Positions 50,950-60,827 of a stretch of 64,000 nt of DNA are shown here, in pieces. The stretch spans positions 3,767,501 to 3,831,500 of the forward strand of contig JAPFFF010000005.1 of assembly GCA_039105265.1 (NCBI GenBank), in the 5' to 3' direction. Every line of letters starts with the position of its first letter. The first letter of the stretch is position 1. Origin of the DNA: Tritrichomonas musculus. Taxonomy: Eukaryota > Parabasalia > Tritrichomonadida > Tritrichomonadidae. The notes under the pieces are model-generated. The model worked only from the letters and a program-made list of their open reading frames with translations, was not told where the DNA came from and made no database searches. Made by a program: the position numbers and the translations under genes.

Positions 50950-51708
50950 TGTGAATATTTGTAATTTTTTAAGATATTTTTTTACATTTAATGGACAATT
51001 CTTATTTACTAAATATTGAAAGAAACTACCACCAACATCATTTTTAGCTTTAATACCTTTAAATTTATTAAATTTAACAGCACTAAATAGACTCCATTCT
51101 GGTATCTTTTCTGCACCTTTTTCATAAAAATATTCTGGCACAACATTCTCAATATCAAATATAAAGTGATTTTCGGTAAGATTATTCATTAATTGTTTAT
51201 ATACTTCTGGAGTCAATCGTTTTGAATGCCACTCCCCATTAACTTTGAAAGCTATTTTATATTTCTCAGATATTGATAAAGCATCAATATGTTCTTCAAA
51301 GAATTTCTTTAATTTTGGCAATAATAATTTTCGTCCGTCATTATCTAATCTTTCAAAATCAATATACCAATTTGTGGGAGAATCTTCTAATTTTTCCATA
51401 ATTCTATTTGTTATTTCAAACTGTGTTTTATCCTCCGTTTTTATTATTTTTTTGGGCTCTTCTTTAGGCTCTGCTGTGGGCTCTTCTTTAGGTTTTTCTT
51501 TATCACGTTTACCTTTGAAATACCAATAGATAGCATCATAATTATCCATATCACCATCATAACCTTCTTCTTTAGCAAAATCTATTATATCTCTTATACA
51601 ATCTTCTTTAGATATCCAATAATAATCAAAATCATGTTGTAATTTTTCATTAATTATTAATTCAAATAATTCGTATAATTTTTGGTTTTCAATTTCTATA
51701 AGTTTCAT
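50950..51708 (-). pseudogene. Maverick PolB, N-terminal part right of the nested insertion
   Basis: Starts MKLIEIENQKLYELF. It carries a Lys/Glu/Pro-rich linker (about residues 75-95) and the N-terminal region of the host element's polymerase, where protein-primed polymerases often carry terminal-protein or accessory segments. The reading frame runs into the inner element's terminal repeat at 50949. The rest of the gene lies left of the insertion (38263-40923). Confidence 0.8.
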
Positions 51709-51804
51709 TTTTTAAAAAGAATAAAAATTTATTAAATATAAAATTATTTATACCTGATATTATTTTTTATATTTGCAAAATTTTGCAAACTTCACTTTTC
51801 AAAA

Positions 51805-52363
51805 AGTGAATCACATATCACAATTCACAAAATTTTTTTAAAATTTTATTTTCAATATTTTTAAAAAGTATAAATATGTTAAAATTTTATTGAAAATTTC
51901 GTTTTTCATTTCACATTTCAGGTATAAAGATATCACTTTTGAGACTACTAACATATACTTCTAATGTGAAAATAAAGGTTTTTATGCGCAATATAGGGTC
52001 TCGTATAACAAATCAAAAACTGAAGACAGTTATGGACCGCATTAATGACCTATATTTATGGAGTCCGGTTCGAAGCTCGTCAAGAGCGGAGAACCGAGAA
52101 AGGGGGGAAGCGAAGCGTTTTAAGACCCCCGGTCTTAAATCACCCCTTTTAAAAAGTATAAACTATGTAGTCATAAACGAGTGAAAAATGTATTATTTAT
52201 TCCACTAAATAATATTCAAAAAATGAAGACAAAAATGAAAGTTATAAATGACCTATATTTATGGAGTCCGGTTCGAAGCTCGTCAAGAGCGGAGAACCGA
52301 GAAAGGGGGGAAGCGAAGCGTTTTAAGACCCCCGGTCTTAAATCACCCCTTTTGTACACTACT
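51805..52363. repeat. Right terminal inverted repeat of the Maverick
   Basis: Near-identical reverse complement of 24432-24990, with the same two GC-rich cores in tandem (ending near 52141 and 52354). TTAAT follows at 52364-52368. Confidence 0.9.
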
Positions 52364-52601
52364 TTAATAACTTAAAAAAAAATATTTAGCTTTATTCAAA
52401 TTTGAGAGGACGATAAGAAGGGACAAATTAAAAAACTTAGTTTAAGTATGTTTAGGTTCATCTCAAAATTTAATGAAGCTTGTTTGGGTTCAATTTTTAT
52501 TTGAGAAGGCTTGTTTGCTTTTGGACGATCATTTTTAAACCTTTTTTTTTTTTTTTTTTTTATTGATTTTTGTGTTCAGAAATTTTTGAGAGAAGACTTT
52601 T

Positions 52602-54137
52602 TCAAGATAAAAGTTCGTTAATGTCATTATCTGAATTTATATCAAACTTATAATTTAATGATTTGAAAATTTTTAAATATTTTGTGACTTTTTGGCGCAA
52701 TGCATTGATTTTTCTTAGATAATCTTTGTTTATAATGCTAATTTTGTAGTTTTCAGCATTTTTCTGTTTTATATCATTTGATAAAGCCATAACTTTGTTT
52801 TCAAACTCATTAGAACTAGTAATTTGACTCAGATAACAGTATTGAAGGTTATTTCTTTCATATCTCAAAAGATCAATTTCTTTTTGCATTTTCTTAATTT
52901 CATTATGCAATTTTGTTACATATTCATTTTCTTCATGATAATCATTTGAATTCTTTTGCTTAATCGTTGGAGCTAAATCATTTGTTCCTTCATATTCTCT
53001 TTTTCTTGGTGATATCAATTCTGATCTCATTTTTTTGGTTTTCTTCTTCTTATTTTGTGATTCACTTTGTTTAGATTTTAATTCGCCAATTTCTTTTTTT
53101 AATTTTATTATTTCTGCATCGTAATTATTTCTTTCATTTGTGATTTTATTGTTTTGTTCAATCAACTTTTGAACTTGTTTTTTGAGTTCTTCGTTTTCAT
53201 CATACAAAGAATCAAAAATATCTTTTGCTTCATTTACATCATCAATGTAACTTTTATATTCATCAACATTCACATCAGGAAGGTAATAATCAGGCAAATT
53301 CAACATTTCAACAATTTCATTAAAAGATGGCCTCTTTTTTGGGTCTTTATCGAAGCACCTTTTTAACAATTCACTGAAATTTGTTGGAATGTAATCATAT
53401 AATTTTGGACGAAAATTTTCATTTATTATTTTATATTCTGTTTTGAAGGTAAAGTTTTCATATGGCTGCCGATCAGTGACAACTTGATAAAGAAAAATTC
53501 CAAATGCATATACATCAGCCTTAAAAGGGTCATAATTTTCATCACCATTTATAATTTCAGGAGCCATGTATGGACGAGTTCCGATATCATTTTGTGAAAT
53601 TTCAATTTGCAATTTTGGATTAAAACTTTTTGAAAGATTAAAATCTGCCAAGAAAGCAAGATAATTTTGATCGATTAAAACATTTCCTGGTTTTATATCG
53701 CGATGAGCAATTTTTTTGGAATGTAACCGTTTTAATGCATTGGCAATACCATATATTATTTTTTGGCGAGAAGTATTATCGAAATTGGGTGGTGGAAGAC
53801 CACTCTGAATATCTTCTAAAATATTGTGATAGGAGCTCATCATTAATGGCATGATAATACATAAATTATCATTTCCAAAAAAGTCTTTTCTGCAATATCC
53901 AATTATTTTAATGATGGCTGGATGATTTGTTTGTATCAATATTTCTAATTCCCTGTTTGTCTTTATTCGCCATACATCTTGATTGTCTATATATTTTAAT
54001 ATTTTGATGGCAACATTTTTCCTTGTTTTTTTTTCAATTGCCAAGTAGACACTTCCGAATGAACCATCGTTTATTTTTTTTAAGAGTTCAAATTCATTTA
54101 TATCATGCTCATATGATAGAAATGGACAAATAAACAT
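52602..54137 (-). CDS. Protein kinase with coiled-coil C-terminus
   Basis: A 511-residue protein. The kinase domain spans about residues 14-285: Gly-rich loop INDGSFGSVYLA, VAIK lysine at 45, catalytic loop HRDIKPGNVL, activation segment ending GTRPYMAPEII, and DVYAFGIFLYQ. The metal-binding DFG reads DFN (LADFNLSKSF), a substitution seen in many Trichomonas kinases; activity is uncertain. Residues about 305-505 form long coiled coils broken by a basic linker (KKKKTKKMRSELISPRKR), suggesting dimerisation or a cytoskeletal partner. Start: MFICPFLSYEHD at 54137, directly after the initiator-like TCATTTCATT. Adjacent to the Maverick insertion and intact. Confidence 0.88.
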   Translation of the reverse strand: MFICPFLSYEHDINEFELLKKINDGSFGSVYLAIEKKTRKNVAIKILKYIDNQDVWRIKTNRELEILIQTNHPAIIKIIGYCRKDFFGNDNLCIIMPLMMSSYHNILEDIQSGLPPPNFDNTSRQKIIYGIANALKRLHSKKIAHRDIKPGNVLIDQNYLAFLADFNLSKSFNPKLQIEISQNDIGTRPYMAPEIINGDENYDPFKADVYAFGIFLYQVVTDRQPYENFTFKTEYKIINENFRPKLYDYIPTNFSELLKRCFDKDPKKRPSFNEIVEMLNLPDYYLPDVNVDEYKSYIDDVNEAKDIFDSLYDENEELKKQVQKLIEQNNKITNERNNYDAEIIKLKKEIGELKSKQSESQNKKKKTKKMRSELISPRKREYEGTNDLAPTIKQKNSNDYHEENEYVTKLHNEIKKMQKEIDLLRYERNNLQYCYLSQITSSNEFENKVMALSNDIKQKNAENYKISIINKDYLRKINALRQKVTKYLKIFKSLNYKFDINSDNDINELLS

Positions 54138-54150
54138 AATGAAATGATAA
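54138..54150 (-). promoter_or_regulatory. Initiator-like element of the kinase gene
   Basis: On the minus strand TCATTTCATT precedes the ATG at 54137 by one base. It fits the trichomonad initiator and implies a leader of only a few bases. Confidence 0.5.
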
Positions 54151-55503
54151 TTTTTTTTCCATAATTCTTGCTTGGAAAATTTTGGCTATTTGGAAAAATG
54201 TAGTGAATGATAAAATTTTGAGTAATTATTAAATTGGAAATTATTCAAAATTTTTATTTTCTCAAAATTTATCATATTTTTATATAACTGTTTTTTTTTT
54301 TTCACCTCTAATTTGACCGCTTTTTTTTTTTTTTTTTTTTTATTTGTGAGCTAATTTTCATTAATAAATAGCTAATTTTCTATATTTATATAAAGTTATA
54401 ACAAGTATTAAATAAATAATATAATTAATTACATCATACCTGTGTAAAACTGTGATTTGTCAAAAGACAATTGCTAATCAAATAATTAATATCTAATATT
54501 TTTAAAATCTTTGGCTGAAATTATATATGCTTTGAATTGACTTATCATATTATATATTTTTTTGGCAAGATAATGGTTATTTTTTTCTCCCTATTAGATG
54601 AGTGAATTATAATTCAAAGATATATTATCTTACAGATGTAATATAAACAAGTATATCGTTGATATATTGACACAAGACATTTTTCTAATAATAAAATGAG
54701 TTTATAAATTGAAAATGAGAAAATTGAATACTATTCATTCTAAAAACTTTGTCCTGTTCTTTTGCATCTTTATATATCATGTTTTATCGTTTTTTATCTT
54801 CATAATATCTGTTGTTTTCAATCCTTCCTTGATTTTGTCATCATTACTTCTCGATATCTCTGATACTCTTGATAATAAAATATATTTTCACTATTATTTT
54901 TGTTTTATATAATTATAATTATCTTTTCTATTCTCATTTTCCTGCTTTTCTGTTGTTTTATGATTATTCAATTTTAGATTTTGGTGAATAAAAAATTATT
55001 CTTAACGGGAAAGTAGATTATATGCTTAATTTCATGTAAAAAGAGTAGATGCATTGTAAGAAAAATACAAAATAACTGTAAAAAGTTATTTGTATATTTG
55101 ATAAAAAAAATTTGAATGGTTTATTTTCAAAGATAACTGCCGTGGCCTAACATTGTGTCTTTTTTTTTCTTTTCACATGCACAATCTTGACAACAAAAAA
55201 ATATGATTTATAATCAAATAACTTTTGTCCAATCCTTTTCATTTTTTGGCTTTGAAGATCAACCAACAACAAATCAAGCAAATTAATATAAATAATTAAT
55301 TTCCATCTATTCGAACAATTCTAAAACCATTTTCTTAACATATTTTATTTCTCCATAGAAGAATAGAGACTTTTTTAATAATAGGAAGTTAGAAGTCAAT
55401 TTTATGATTTTTATGTATTTTATTTGTTCAAGCCAAAAATATTTAAATCTACTTTAAATGATTTTTTTAAAGTTTATTAAGACAGCAAATCACTCAATTC
55501 AAG
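54151..55503. other. Intergenic AT-rich region
   Basis: T tracts near 54290 and 54323-54341. A hydrophobic 67-codon frame at 54709-54912 (KNFVLFFCIFIYHVL) has no family and AT-driven composition, so it is not called. No RNA gene is seen. Confidence 0.5.
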
Positions 55504-55734
55504 TCAAGAGACAAATTCATTATTATTCCAATTTTCATTGCCAAAGAAAGGACTCATTTCTGTTTGATCATGATCATTCTGAGCGAAAAATTGATTTGCA
55601 TCACTTGTATCATTATTTGTCTCCTCTTCACGATTACTCATGCTTTGGCAATTTCCTTCATTATAATCGGGACAATCAAATACAGGATTCGGAAATAAAT
55701 TAAAATCAACACCTATTTGGTTGCTGTTTGCCAT
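55504..55734 (-). CDS. Small acidic ORF, hypothetical
   Basis: 76 residues from MANSNQIGVDFNLFP (inner Met; the frame opens at 55788). It is acidic and Asn/Gln-rich (NREEETNNDTSDANQFF), with two Cys and an aromatic C-terminus. Composition is more gene-like than its flanks. There is no family and no neighbour to place it; it may be a fragment of a transcription-factor-type gene or chance. Confidence 0.35.
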   Translation of the reverse strand: MANSNQIGVDFNLFPNPVFDCPDYNEGNCQSMSNREEETNNDTSDANQFFAQNDHDQTEMSPFFGNENWNNNEFVS

Positions 55735-56454
55735 TTTATAGAATAATTTTAAATGAAATGATTTTATTTTTTTCTGGAAAATTTTCAAAGAAAATTAAAT
55801 TGAAATAGAAGATTTAGGTGGATTCAATATTTTAAAAACAGTTGAATCGCTTTATTCAACAAATCAGTCAACTTTGCAATCAAAAAAATCGATTAAATCA
55901 TAATTTCTTTTTTTTTAAATAAAAAGAATTTCATTCACGGAAATGAAAATTCTATGACAAATAAGATAAAAGAACAGATATTATCATTAAGATTATAGAA
56001 AATTAAATTCAATTCTTACCTACGTGGCTTTGAAAATATAAATGGCCATTTTATTGAATGATAAGTTTCATTGAAAACTATTGAAAAGTATCTCACTTTT
56101 TATTTTCGATAAAATTTCTAATTTTAATCAAATTTTTGGATTTTTTTATTTCAAACAAAACGCTTCCTTAGTAAATAGATATATAATTTCTATTAAATAC
56201 GTTTTAAATTTTCTTAGAAAAATTGTTAATTTTATTTTATTAAATTGATAGTTTTCTATTAAAATGCCATTCAAATTTATAAATTCTAATAAAAAAACGG
56301 TCGTTTTATTTATTTTTATTGTAATGTGTTTTTCGATTTCCCCATTTGATTATTGGATCGATTCGATAAAATAGTTGTACAATTATGAAGAGTTTCAAAA
56401 AGTGGAAACTTTTCAGAAAAAAAAAAAATCTAAAATTTAAAAAAAAAATCTTTT
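55735..56454. other. Intergenic AT-rich region
   Basis: No gene, RNA or repeat is supported. Composition is typical of the spacers in this window. Confidence 0.5.
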
Positions 56455-56562
56455 ATTGAGGCAACATACCACTTGACAGGTATCGAGTGGGGCTGAACAA
56501 GGGCAAGCTGAGAACTTGAGGGTGGTGAAAAGAATCCACAAAGATTATTCAACTTAAAAATA

Positions 56563-56605
<43 letters not shown>

Positions 56606-56690
56606 GATTACAGAATTCAAAACAAGTACCAAATAGTGAGCGAGTTTTGAAGGATTATAGGTACTGCCTGGATAAGCACAGGCCAAAAAG
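56455..56690 (+). ncRNA. GC-richer island, candidate structured RNA
   Basis: Two GC-richer blocks (56457-56530 and 56633-56684) flank a T35 tract (56566-56600). Possible pairings: AGGCA (56459-56463) with TGCCT (56665-56669); TACC (56467-56470) with GGTA (56660-56663); CCACT with AGTGG inside the first block; and GCCTG (56666-56670) with CAGGC (56679-56683), which competes with the outer stem. It has no coding frame and no match to snRNA, SRP or RNase P signatures that I can name. The T tract inside argues against a pol III transcript. The strand is a guess. Confidence 0.2.
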
Positions 56691-57165
56691 ATATTTATTT
56701 ATTTATTTTTTCCCTGGAATCGTGCTAGCTTATCAATTACTTACATAATTTTTCTCACCAAATTTTTATACCATAATACTTATTAAAAATCGAAAAAAAT
56801 AATGGAAACCTTGAGATTTTTTATTTGTTTATACATACTTTTATTTATAATTTATTTTTGTTTGATATATATGTATATAAAAACATATATGTTTAATAAA
56901 ACTTCTATCAAAATTGATGATACTACTCTGTAAAATGATTTCCTATTATTCAATTTTGTGACGGTAATAGAAAATCTGAAATAAAATTGATTTAAATTAA
57001 AAAAAAGCTATCAGAAAATTTGTTATCTTTTCTCAATTATATACATACAAATTTTGATTATACCTTTCAAAATTTCCAAAGTTTTCTGAGGGCAATAACT
57101 TAGATTTCTGATTGATATCAAAAATCCATGAAAATTCGTCAAATTTTTTAAAAATAAATTTCATT
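56691..57165. other. Upstream region of the calponin-homology gene
   Basis: AT-rich, with a short TATATATGTATATAA stretch near 56866. No separate gene is seen. Confidence 0.4.
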
Positions 57166-57175
57166 TCATTTTATT
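57166..57175 (+). promoter_or_regulatory. Initiator-like element of the CH gene
   Basis: TCATTTTATT, preceded by a further TCATT, ends 11 bases before the ATG at 57187. It supports that start over the upstream in-frame TTG at 57112. Confidence 0.55.
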
Positions 57176-57186
57176 TAATACAAGTA

Positions 57187-58122
57187 ATGAGTTCAAAGCA
57201 AAATTTAGCCCTTGAAAACAAAGTTTTCATCAGATGGTTTGCAGATCAATTAGCCAAAGGAAATGCAACTGTACAAGTCAACAATATTGCCAAAGATTTA
57301 TCAAATGGTGTTGCATTTGTCGAGCTTTCCAAGATATTGACAGGAAAAGAGCCAAAACGTGAATGGGCGCAAGAACCACAGAAGCCAATTGAAATGATTA
57401 AGAACAGTGATTTATCAGTCCAACAATTCTTTGAAGATGGTGTCCATTTAATTGGTATTGCAGGTAAAGATATTCATGATAACAATGTTAAAATTATCCG
57501 TGGTTACATATGGACACTTATTGAGAGATATTCAATTGGTCGTGCAGCATATGGAGATTTAGACAAAGATACAACAAAAGGAATGGGATTCAATGATATT
57601 CTTCTTCATTGGGCACTTGATCGTGCAGGAAAACATGATGTCAAAGGATTTGATAATTATCCTTATGCAATGTGCGCTTTATTAGATACATTTGCTCCAG
57701 ATAAAGTCAACTTTGGCAGCCTTAATGCAAGCGATAATGCAAAGAACGCACAAGTTGCTGCTGATGTTATGAAACAACTCAATATTCCTGTTTTCATTCA
57801 ACCAGATGATGATGAAGTCGATATCAAATGCCTTCTTACACAATTAGCAGCTGCAAGAATTGTCTTGGAAAACCTTCCAGCAGTTCCAGCAGTTAAAATC
57901 GAAGAAAACAGAATTGTTTCTAAACTTTCTGATTGTGTCCCAGTTGAAGAGCCAGAACCCGAACCAGAACCAGAACCCGAGCCAGAACCAGAACCAGCTC
58001 CTTGCCCAGCACCAGTTCCAGAAGTTAAAGAGGAACCACCAGTACCAGTTAAAGATACCAAACGCCACCACTACTTCGGTGCAAATAATAATTACTATGC
58101 ATCTTGCAATAATTTTAATTAA
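57187..58122 (+). CDS. Calponin-homology (actin-binding) protein with EP-repeat tail
   Basis: A 311-residue protein starting MSSKQNLALENKVF. Two calponin-homology domains in tandem (about residues 5-120 and 125-235) form an actin-binding module like that of alpha-actinin or fimbrin: first domain FIRWFADQLAKG and GVAFVELSKILTG, second LLHWALDRAGKHDV and ALLDTFAPDKVNF. The tail has a run of about nine Glu-Pro pairs from a GAACCA hexamer (about 57951-57995), then PAPCPAPVPEVKEEPPVPV and an Asn/Tyr-rich end. It has no spectrin repeats or EF hands, so it cannot be a full alpha-actinin. Likely a small cytoskeletal linker or adaptor. Intact. Confidence 0.88.
   Translation: MSSKQNLALENKVFIRWFADQLAKGNATVQVNNIAKDLSNGVAFVELSKILTGKEPKREWAQEPQKPIEMIKNSDLSVQQFFEDGVHLIGIAGKDIHDNNVKIIRGYIWTLIERYSIGRAAYGDLDKDTTKGMGFNDILLHWALDRAGKHDVKGFDNYPYAMCALLDTFAPDKVNFGSLNASDNAKNAQVAADVMKQLNIPVFIQPDDDEVDIKCLLTQLAAARIVLENLPAVPAVKIEENRIVSKLSDCVPVEEPEPEPEPEPEPEPEPAPCPAPVPEVKEEPPVPVKDTKRHHYFGANNNYYASCNNFN
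57951..57995 (+). repeat. Hexanucleotide microsatellite coding Glu-Pro
   Basis: Repeated GAACCA/GAACCC units in frame with the CH protein. Unit number is likely to vary between isolates. Confidence 0.8.
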
Positions 58123-59590
58123 AAAAATTATTTAATTAAATAATTTACTCTTTCTCTTATTTTTATGGCTATAAATCTAATATATTTTTTGTGAACTTCT
58201 CAAAAAGTTATCATCTTTTTAGAATTCTTTTCAAAAATATTGAATGCATTACTGGAAAATCAAATGTATTTACTTAATTCATTAAAAGTTTGAAAGAGTC
58301 AATTTATAATGGAAGTAAAAAAGAAAGTAAATTTGTATGGAGGCTCATCAATGTTTTTAGTTGCTCATACAAGTACTTTTAAATCTCGTTTTGAACATTA
58401 TGTCTTTTAATTTAGCATAGATTAAAATAATATGGAATGGGATTAGCTCATATTTTTATATCTTTTAAAGATTTTATTATAATACATATGTTTGAAATTC
58501 TTAAACTGATGAATTTCATTCTTTCATATTTAATGAATTTGCTAGATCTAATGCTATTCTAATCATTAAATTCTTATGGTTTAAATTTGATCTTTATTAC
58601 TATCAATCAACAAGAGTTATCTCACTAAATTTCAATTATATTTCATAGAATTGGGTTTTGTGAAGCACGTTTTGTGAAAACTGAGCTATTTTAAGCGGAT
58701 GAAGATGAAAAATTATTTATTATATAACAAATTAGATTACTTTCGTAAAAATAGCACATCAAAAATATACTAAGAATATTGTCAAACTTCTTTCATTATG
58801 GGGCTCTTTTAACGTTAAGTTTTAAATAATTTATTGTTTAAACAAATATATTTAATTGATTATTTATCATTTTATAAATCATTATTGATATACTTAGCCC
58901 ATCAAAAGAAATTGAAACAGTAAAAATATTTTCGATAATTATAGGTTTGAATAATTATCATTTTATAAAAATCTTTATTGATATATTAAGCATAATTATA
59001 GGTTCTCCTTCCCAATAAAAATGTAAATTATTCAATATTGAATTAACTCATAGAATAAATAATTCAATAGAGCATTTTTAAGAAAAAGTTTTGGTGAAAA
59101 ATAAAAAAAATTGACCTTGAGGATTAAATTTTATTTATTCAAAATTTTATTGATTTTTAAATTTTATGATTTCTATCCATAAAAAAATAAATTCGATAAT
59201 ATTTCATGTAAATGTTTTTATTCATTTATTTTAAATATATATCTGTATAAATTTTATATTTTAATTCATTTTTTACAACGATATTTATATATATTTTATT
59301 TGTGAAATCTCATTGAATTTAATCTTTTGAATTTGAAAGGAGAGCCTTAAACTATCAAAAGAAATTGAAACATTAAAAATATTTTCGATAAGTGTAGGTT
59401 TCACTTTTTCAGTAGTTTTATTAAAACTATTGAGTGAATATAAATCGCTTATATTGATAAGATTATTTTATAGTATTGAAATTTCAATTAAATAAAAAAA
59501 AATTTAAATTACGAATATTTTATTTTTGATAGTATAGAAAAAAAGATTTTATCTTAATTTCGTGAAATGAAATAATCACAAAAATAGTTC
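58123..59590. other. Intergenic region with dispersed repeat
   Basis: Contains a 48-bp direct repeat at 58901-58948 and 59354-59401 (ATCAAAAGAAATTGAAACA, then TAAAAATATTTTCGATAA). Between them, AGGTTCTCCTT (about 58993) and its near-complement AAGGAGAGCCTT (about 59338) could be the ends of a small element. No gene is seen. Confidence 0.55.
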
Positions 59591-59600
59591 TCACTTTTCG
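59591..59600 (+). promoter_or_regulatory. Initiator-like element of the second kinase gene
   Basis: TCACTTTTCG ends 2 bases before the ATG at 59603, a close fit to the Trichomonas initiator. Confidence 0.6.
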
Positions 59601-59602
59601 CA

Positions 59603-60703
59603 ATGATTAATCAGAGAAAACTACTCAAAACCAAATCATGTCTCACTTTCGATTGGAGTACAAAAGTTAAATCATGCAATAAACAAAATGATAATTCAAA
59701 GAAATACAAACAGATCAATCAATATTTGATTATTAGAAAGTTAGGGGAAGGATCATATTCCAAGGTTTATCTTGGTCAAGATCAAAATACTAATGAATAT
59801 TACGCTTTAAAACGCATTCAATTGAAATCTTTATCAAAAGTAAGCACAGGTATTGATCAATTACAATTTGAGATAGAAACCTTACGAAAATTAAAGCATC
59901 CAAACATTATTTCACTTCATGAAGTAATTCATGTACCATCAGAAAAAGCTGTTTACATTGTTCTTGAATACGCTAATTGTGGAAGTCTCACTTCGTTTAT
60001 TAATTCAGAATATGAGTTTCTCCCAGAACAAGTTCAAAACATTTTTGCACAAATTGTATCAGGAATTTCATTTATACATAAAAACTCCATTGTACATCAA
60101 GATATAAAACCAGCTAATATTTTGTTAAAATCAGATGGAAAAGTTTTGATAACTGATTTCGGAATTAGCCACTATTTCAACAATGCAGCTAAAGTGATTG
60201 GAACACCAGCATACCAAGCACCAGAACTCATATCAGATTCAAAAGATAATCTTGAAAATGAATACAGTTCAACCCAAAATCCAGCCCAAGAGGATGTTTG
60301 GTCACTTGGCGTTACATTGTATGAGCTTATATTTAAAAAACTACCTTTTAATGGAGAAAATATATTTGATATTGTTCGTTCAATTTCTCAGATAGATTTT
60401 TTTGGCCCTCCTGATTCATGTGACCCAATTGTTTGGGATATAATCAAAAAAATGCTGACCGTTGATCCAAAGAAAAGAATAACAATACCAGAAATTATGA
60501 ATCATCCTTACTTCCTTAATGCATCAACGGACAAAAGTCCTCTTTCAGATGCTAAAATTACTGTTAGGCCAACATGTGATGAAACTTTAACAAAACCAAT
60601 AATTACATATATTAAAGGAATTGTTATAGAAGAAGGTCTCGACATCCTGCAACAACAAGTCAAGAAATATTTAGAAAACAAGAAAATTTTGGTTGGAAGA
60701 TGA
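59603..60703 (+). CDS. Serine/threonine protein kinase, CaMKK/SNF1-kinase-kinase-like
   Basis: A 366-residue protein with the kinase domain at about residues 40-300. It shows LGEGSYSKVYLG, catalytic Lys70 in YYALKRI, a Glu-containing helix, catalytic loop VHQDIKPANILL, intact DFG at 185-187 and the activation segment GTPAYQAPELI. The GTPAY(F/Q)APE form and a short insertion before the APE-F region recall the CaMKK/Sak1/LKB1-activating group (tentative). HQD replaces HRD; the catalytic Asp167 remains, so activity is likely. The C-terminal 60 residues are unassigned. No membrane segment is seen. Intact. Confidence 0.88.
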   Translation: MINQRKLLKTKSCLTFDWSTKVKSCNKQNDNSKKYKQINQYLIIRKLGEGSYSKVYLGQDQNTNEYYALKRIQLKSLSKVSTGIDQLQFEIETLRKLKHPNIISLHEVIHVPSEKAVYIVLEYANCGSLTSFINSEYEFLPEQVQNIFAQIVSGISFIHKNSIVHQDIKPANILLKSDGKVLITDFGISHYFNNAAKVIGTPAYQAPELISDSKDNLENEYSSTQNPAQEDVWSLGVTLYELIFKKLPFNGENIFDIVRSISQIDFFGPPDSCDPIVWDIIKKMLTVDPKKRITIPEIMNHPYFLNASTDKSPLSDAKITVRPTCDETLTKPIITYIKGIVIEEGLDILQQQVKKYLENKKILVGR

Positions 60704-60827
60704 TTTCATTATTTTTTTTTTTTAATTATCATGATATATATATTTTTTTTGTAATGAAATATACTTTTATATTTAAATAATAAACCCATGCTTTATAATA
60801 TTTATCATTTGCTTAAATTACAAATTT

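Larger units (their letters stand above)
24432..52363. mobile_element. Maverick/Polinton, host of a nested element
   Basis: A virus-like element of about 27.9 kb (about 17.9 kb without the nested insertion). It starts AGTAGTGTACAAAAGGGG and ends with the complement. TTAAT is duplicated at 24427-24431 and 52364-52368; 5 bp are seen where Polintons usually show 6. Parts recognised: packaging ATPase, major capsid candidate, small basic glycine-rich protein, fibre-like protein, retroviral-type integrase and protein-primed PolB, with several unknown genes. No adenain-type protease was recognised. The terminal repeats are nearly identical, so the insertion is young. Apart from the insertion in PolB the genes look open, giving about one break. 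Confidence 0.95.

Noticed and set aside
54709-54912. 67-codon hydrophobic frame as a membrane peptide gene
   Set aside because: Composition follows the AT-rich spacer (mostly Phe, Ile, Leu), with no initiator and no family.
56566-56600. Pol III terminator or retroposon tail at the T35 tract
   Set aside because: Long T tracts occur at many places in this window with no associated gene, and there is no A-box/B-box unit or target duplication around it.
57112-57186. Longer calponin-homology protein starting upstream
   Set aside because: The upstream start is TTG, and the added residues are low-complexity and contain the initiator.
57798-58071. Gly/Ser-rich and Trp/Phe-rich antisense frames
   Set aside because: Reverse-strand readings of the GAACCA microsatellite in the CH gene.
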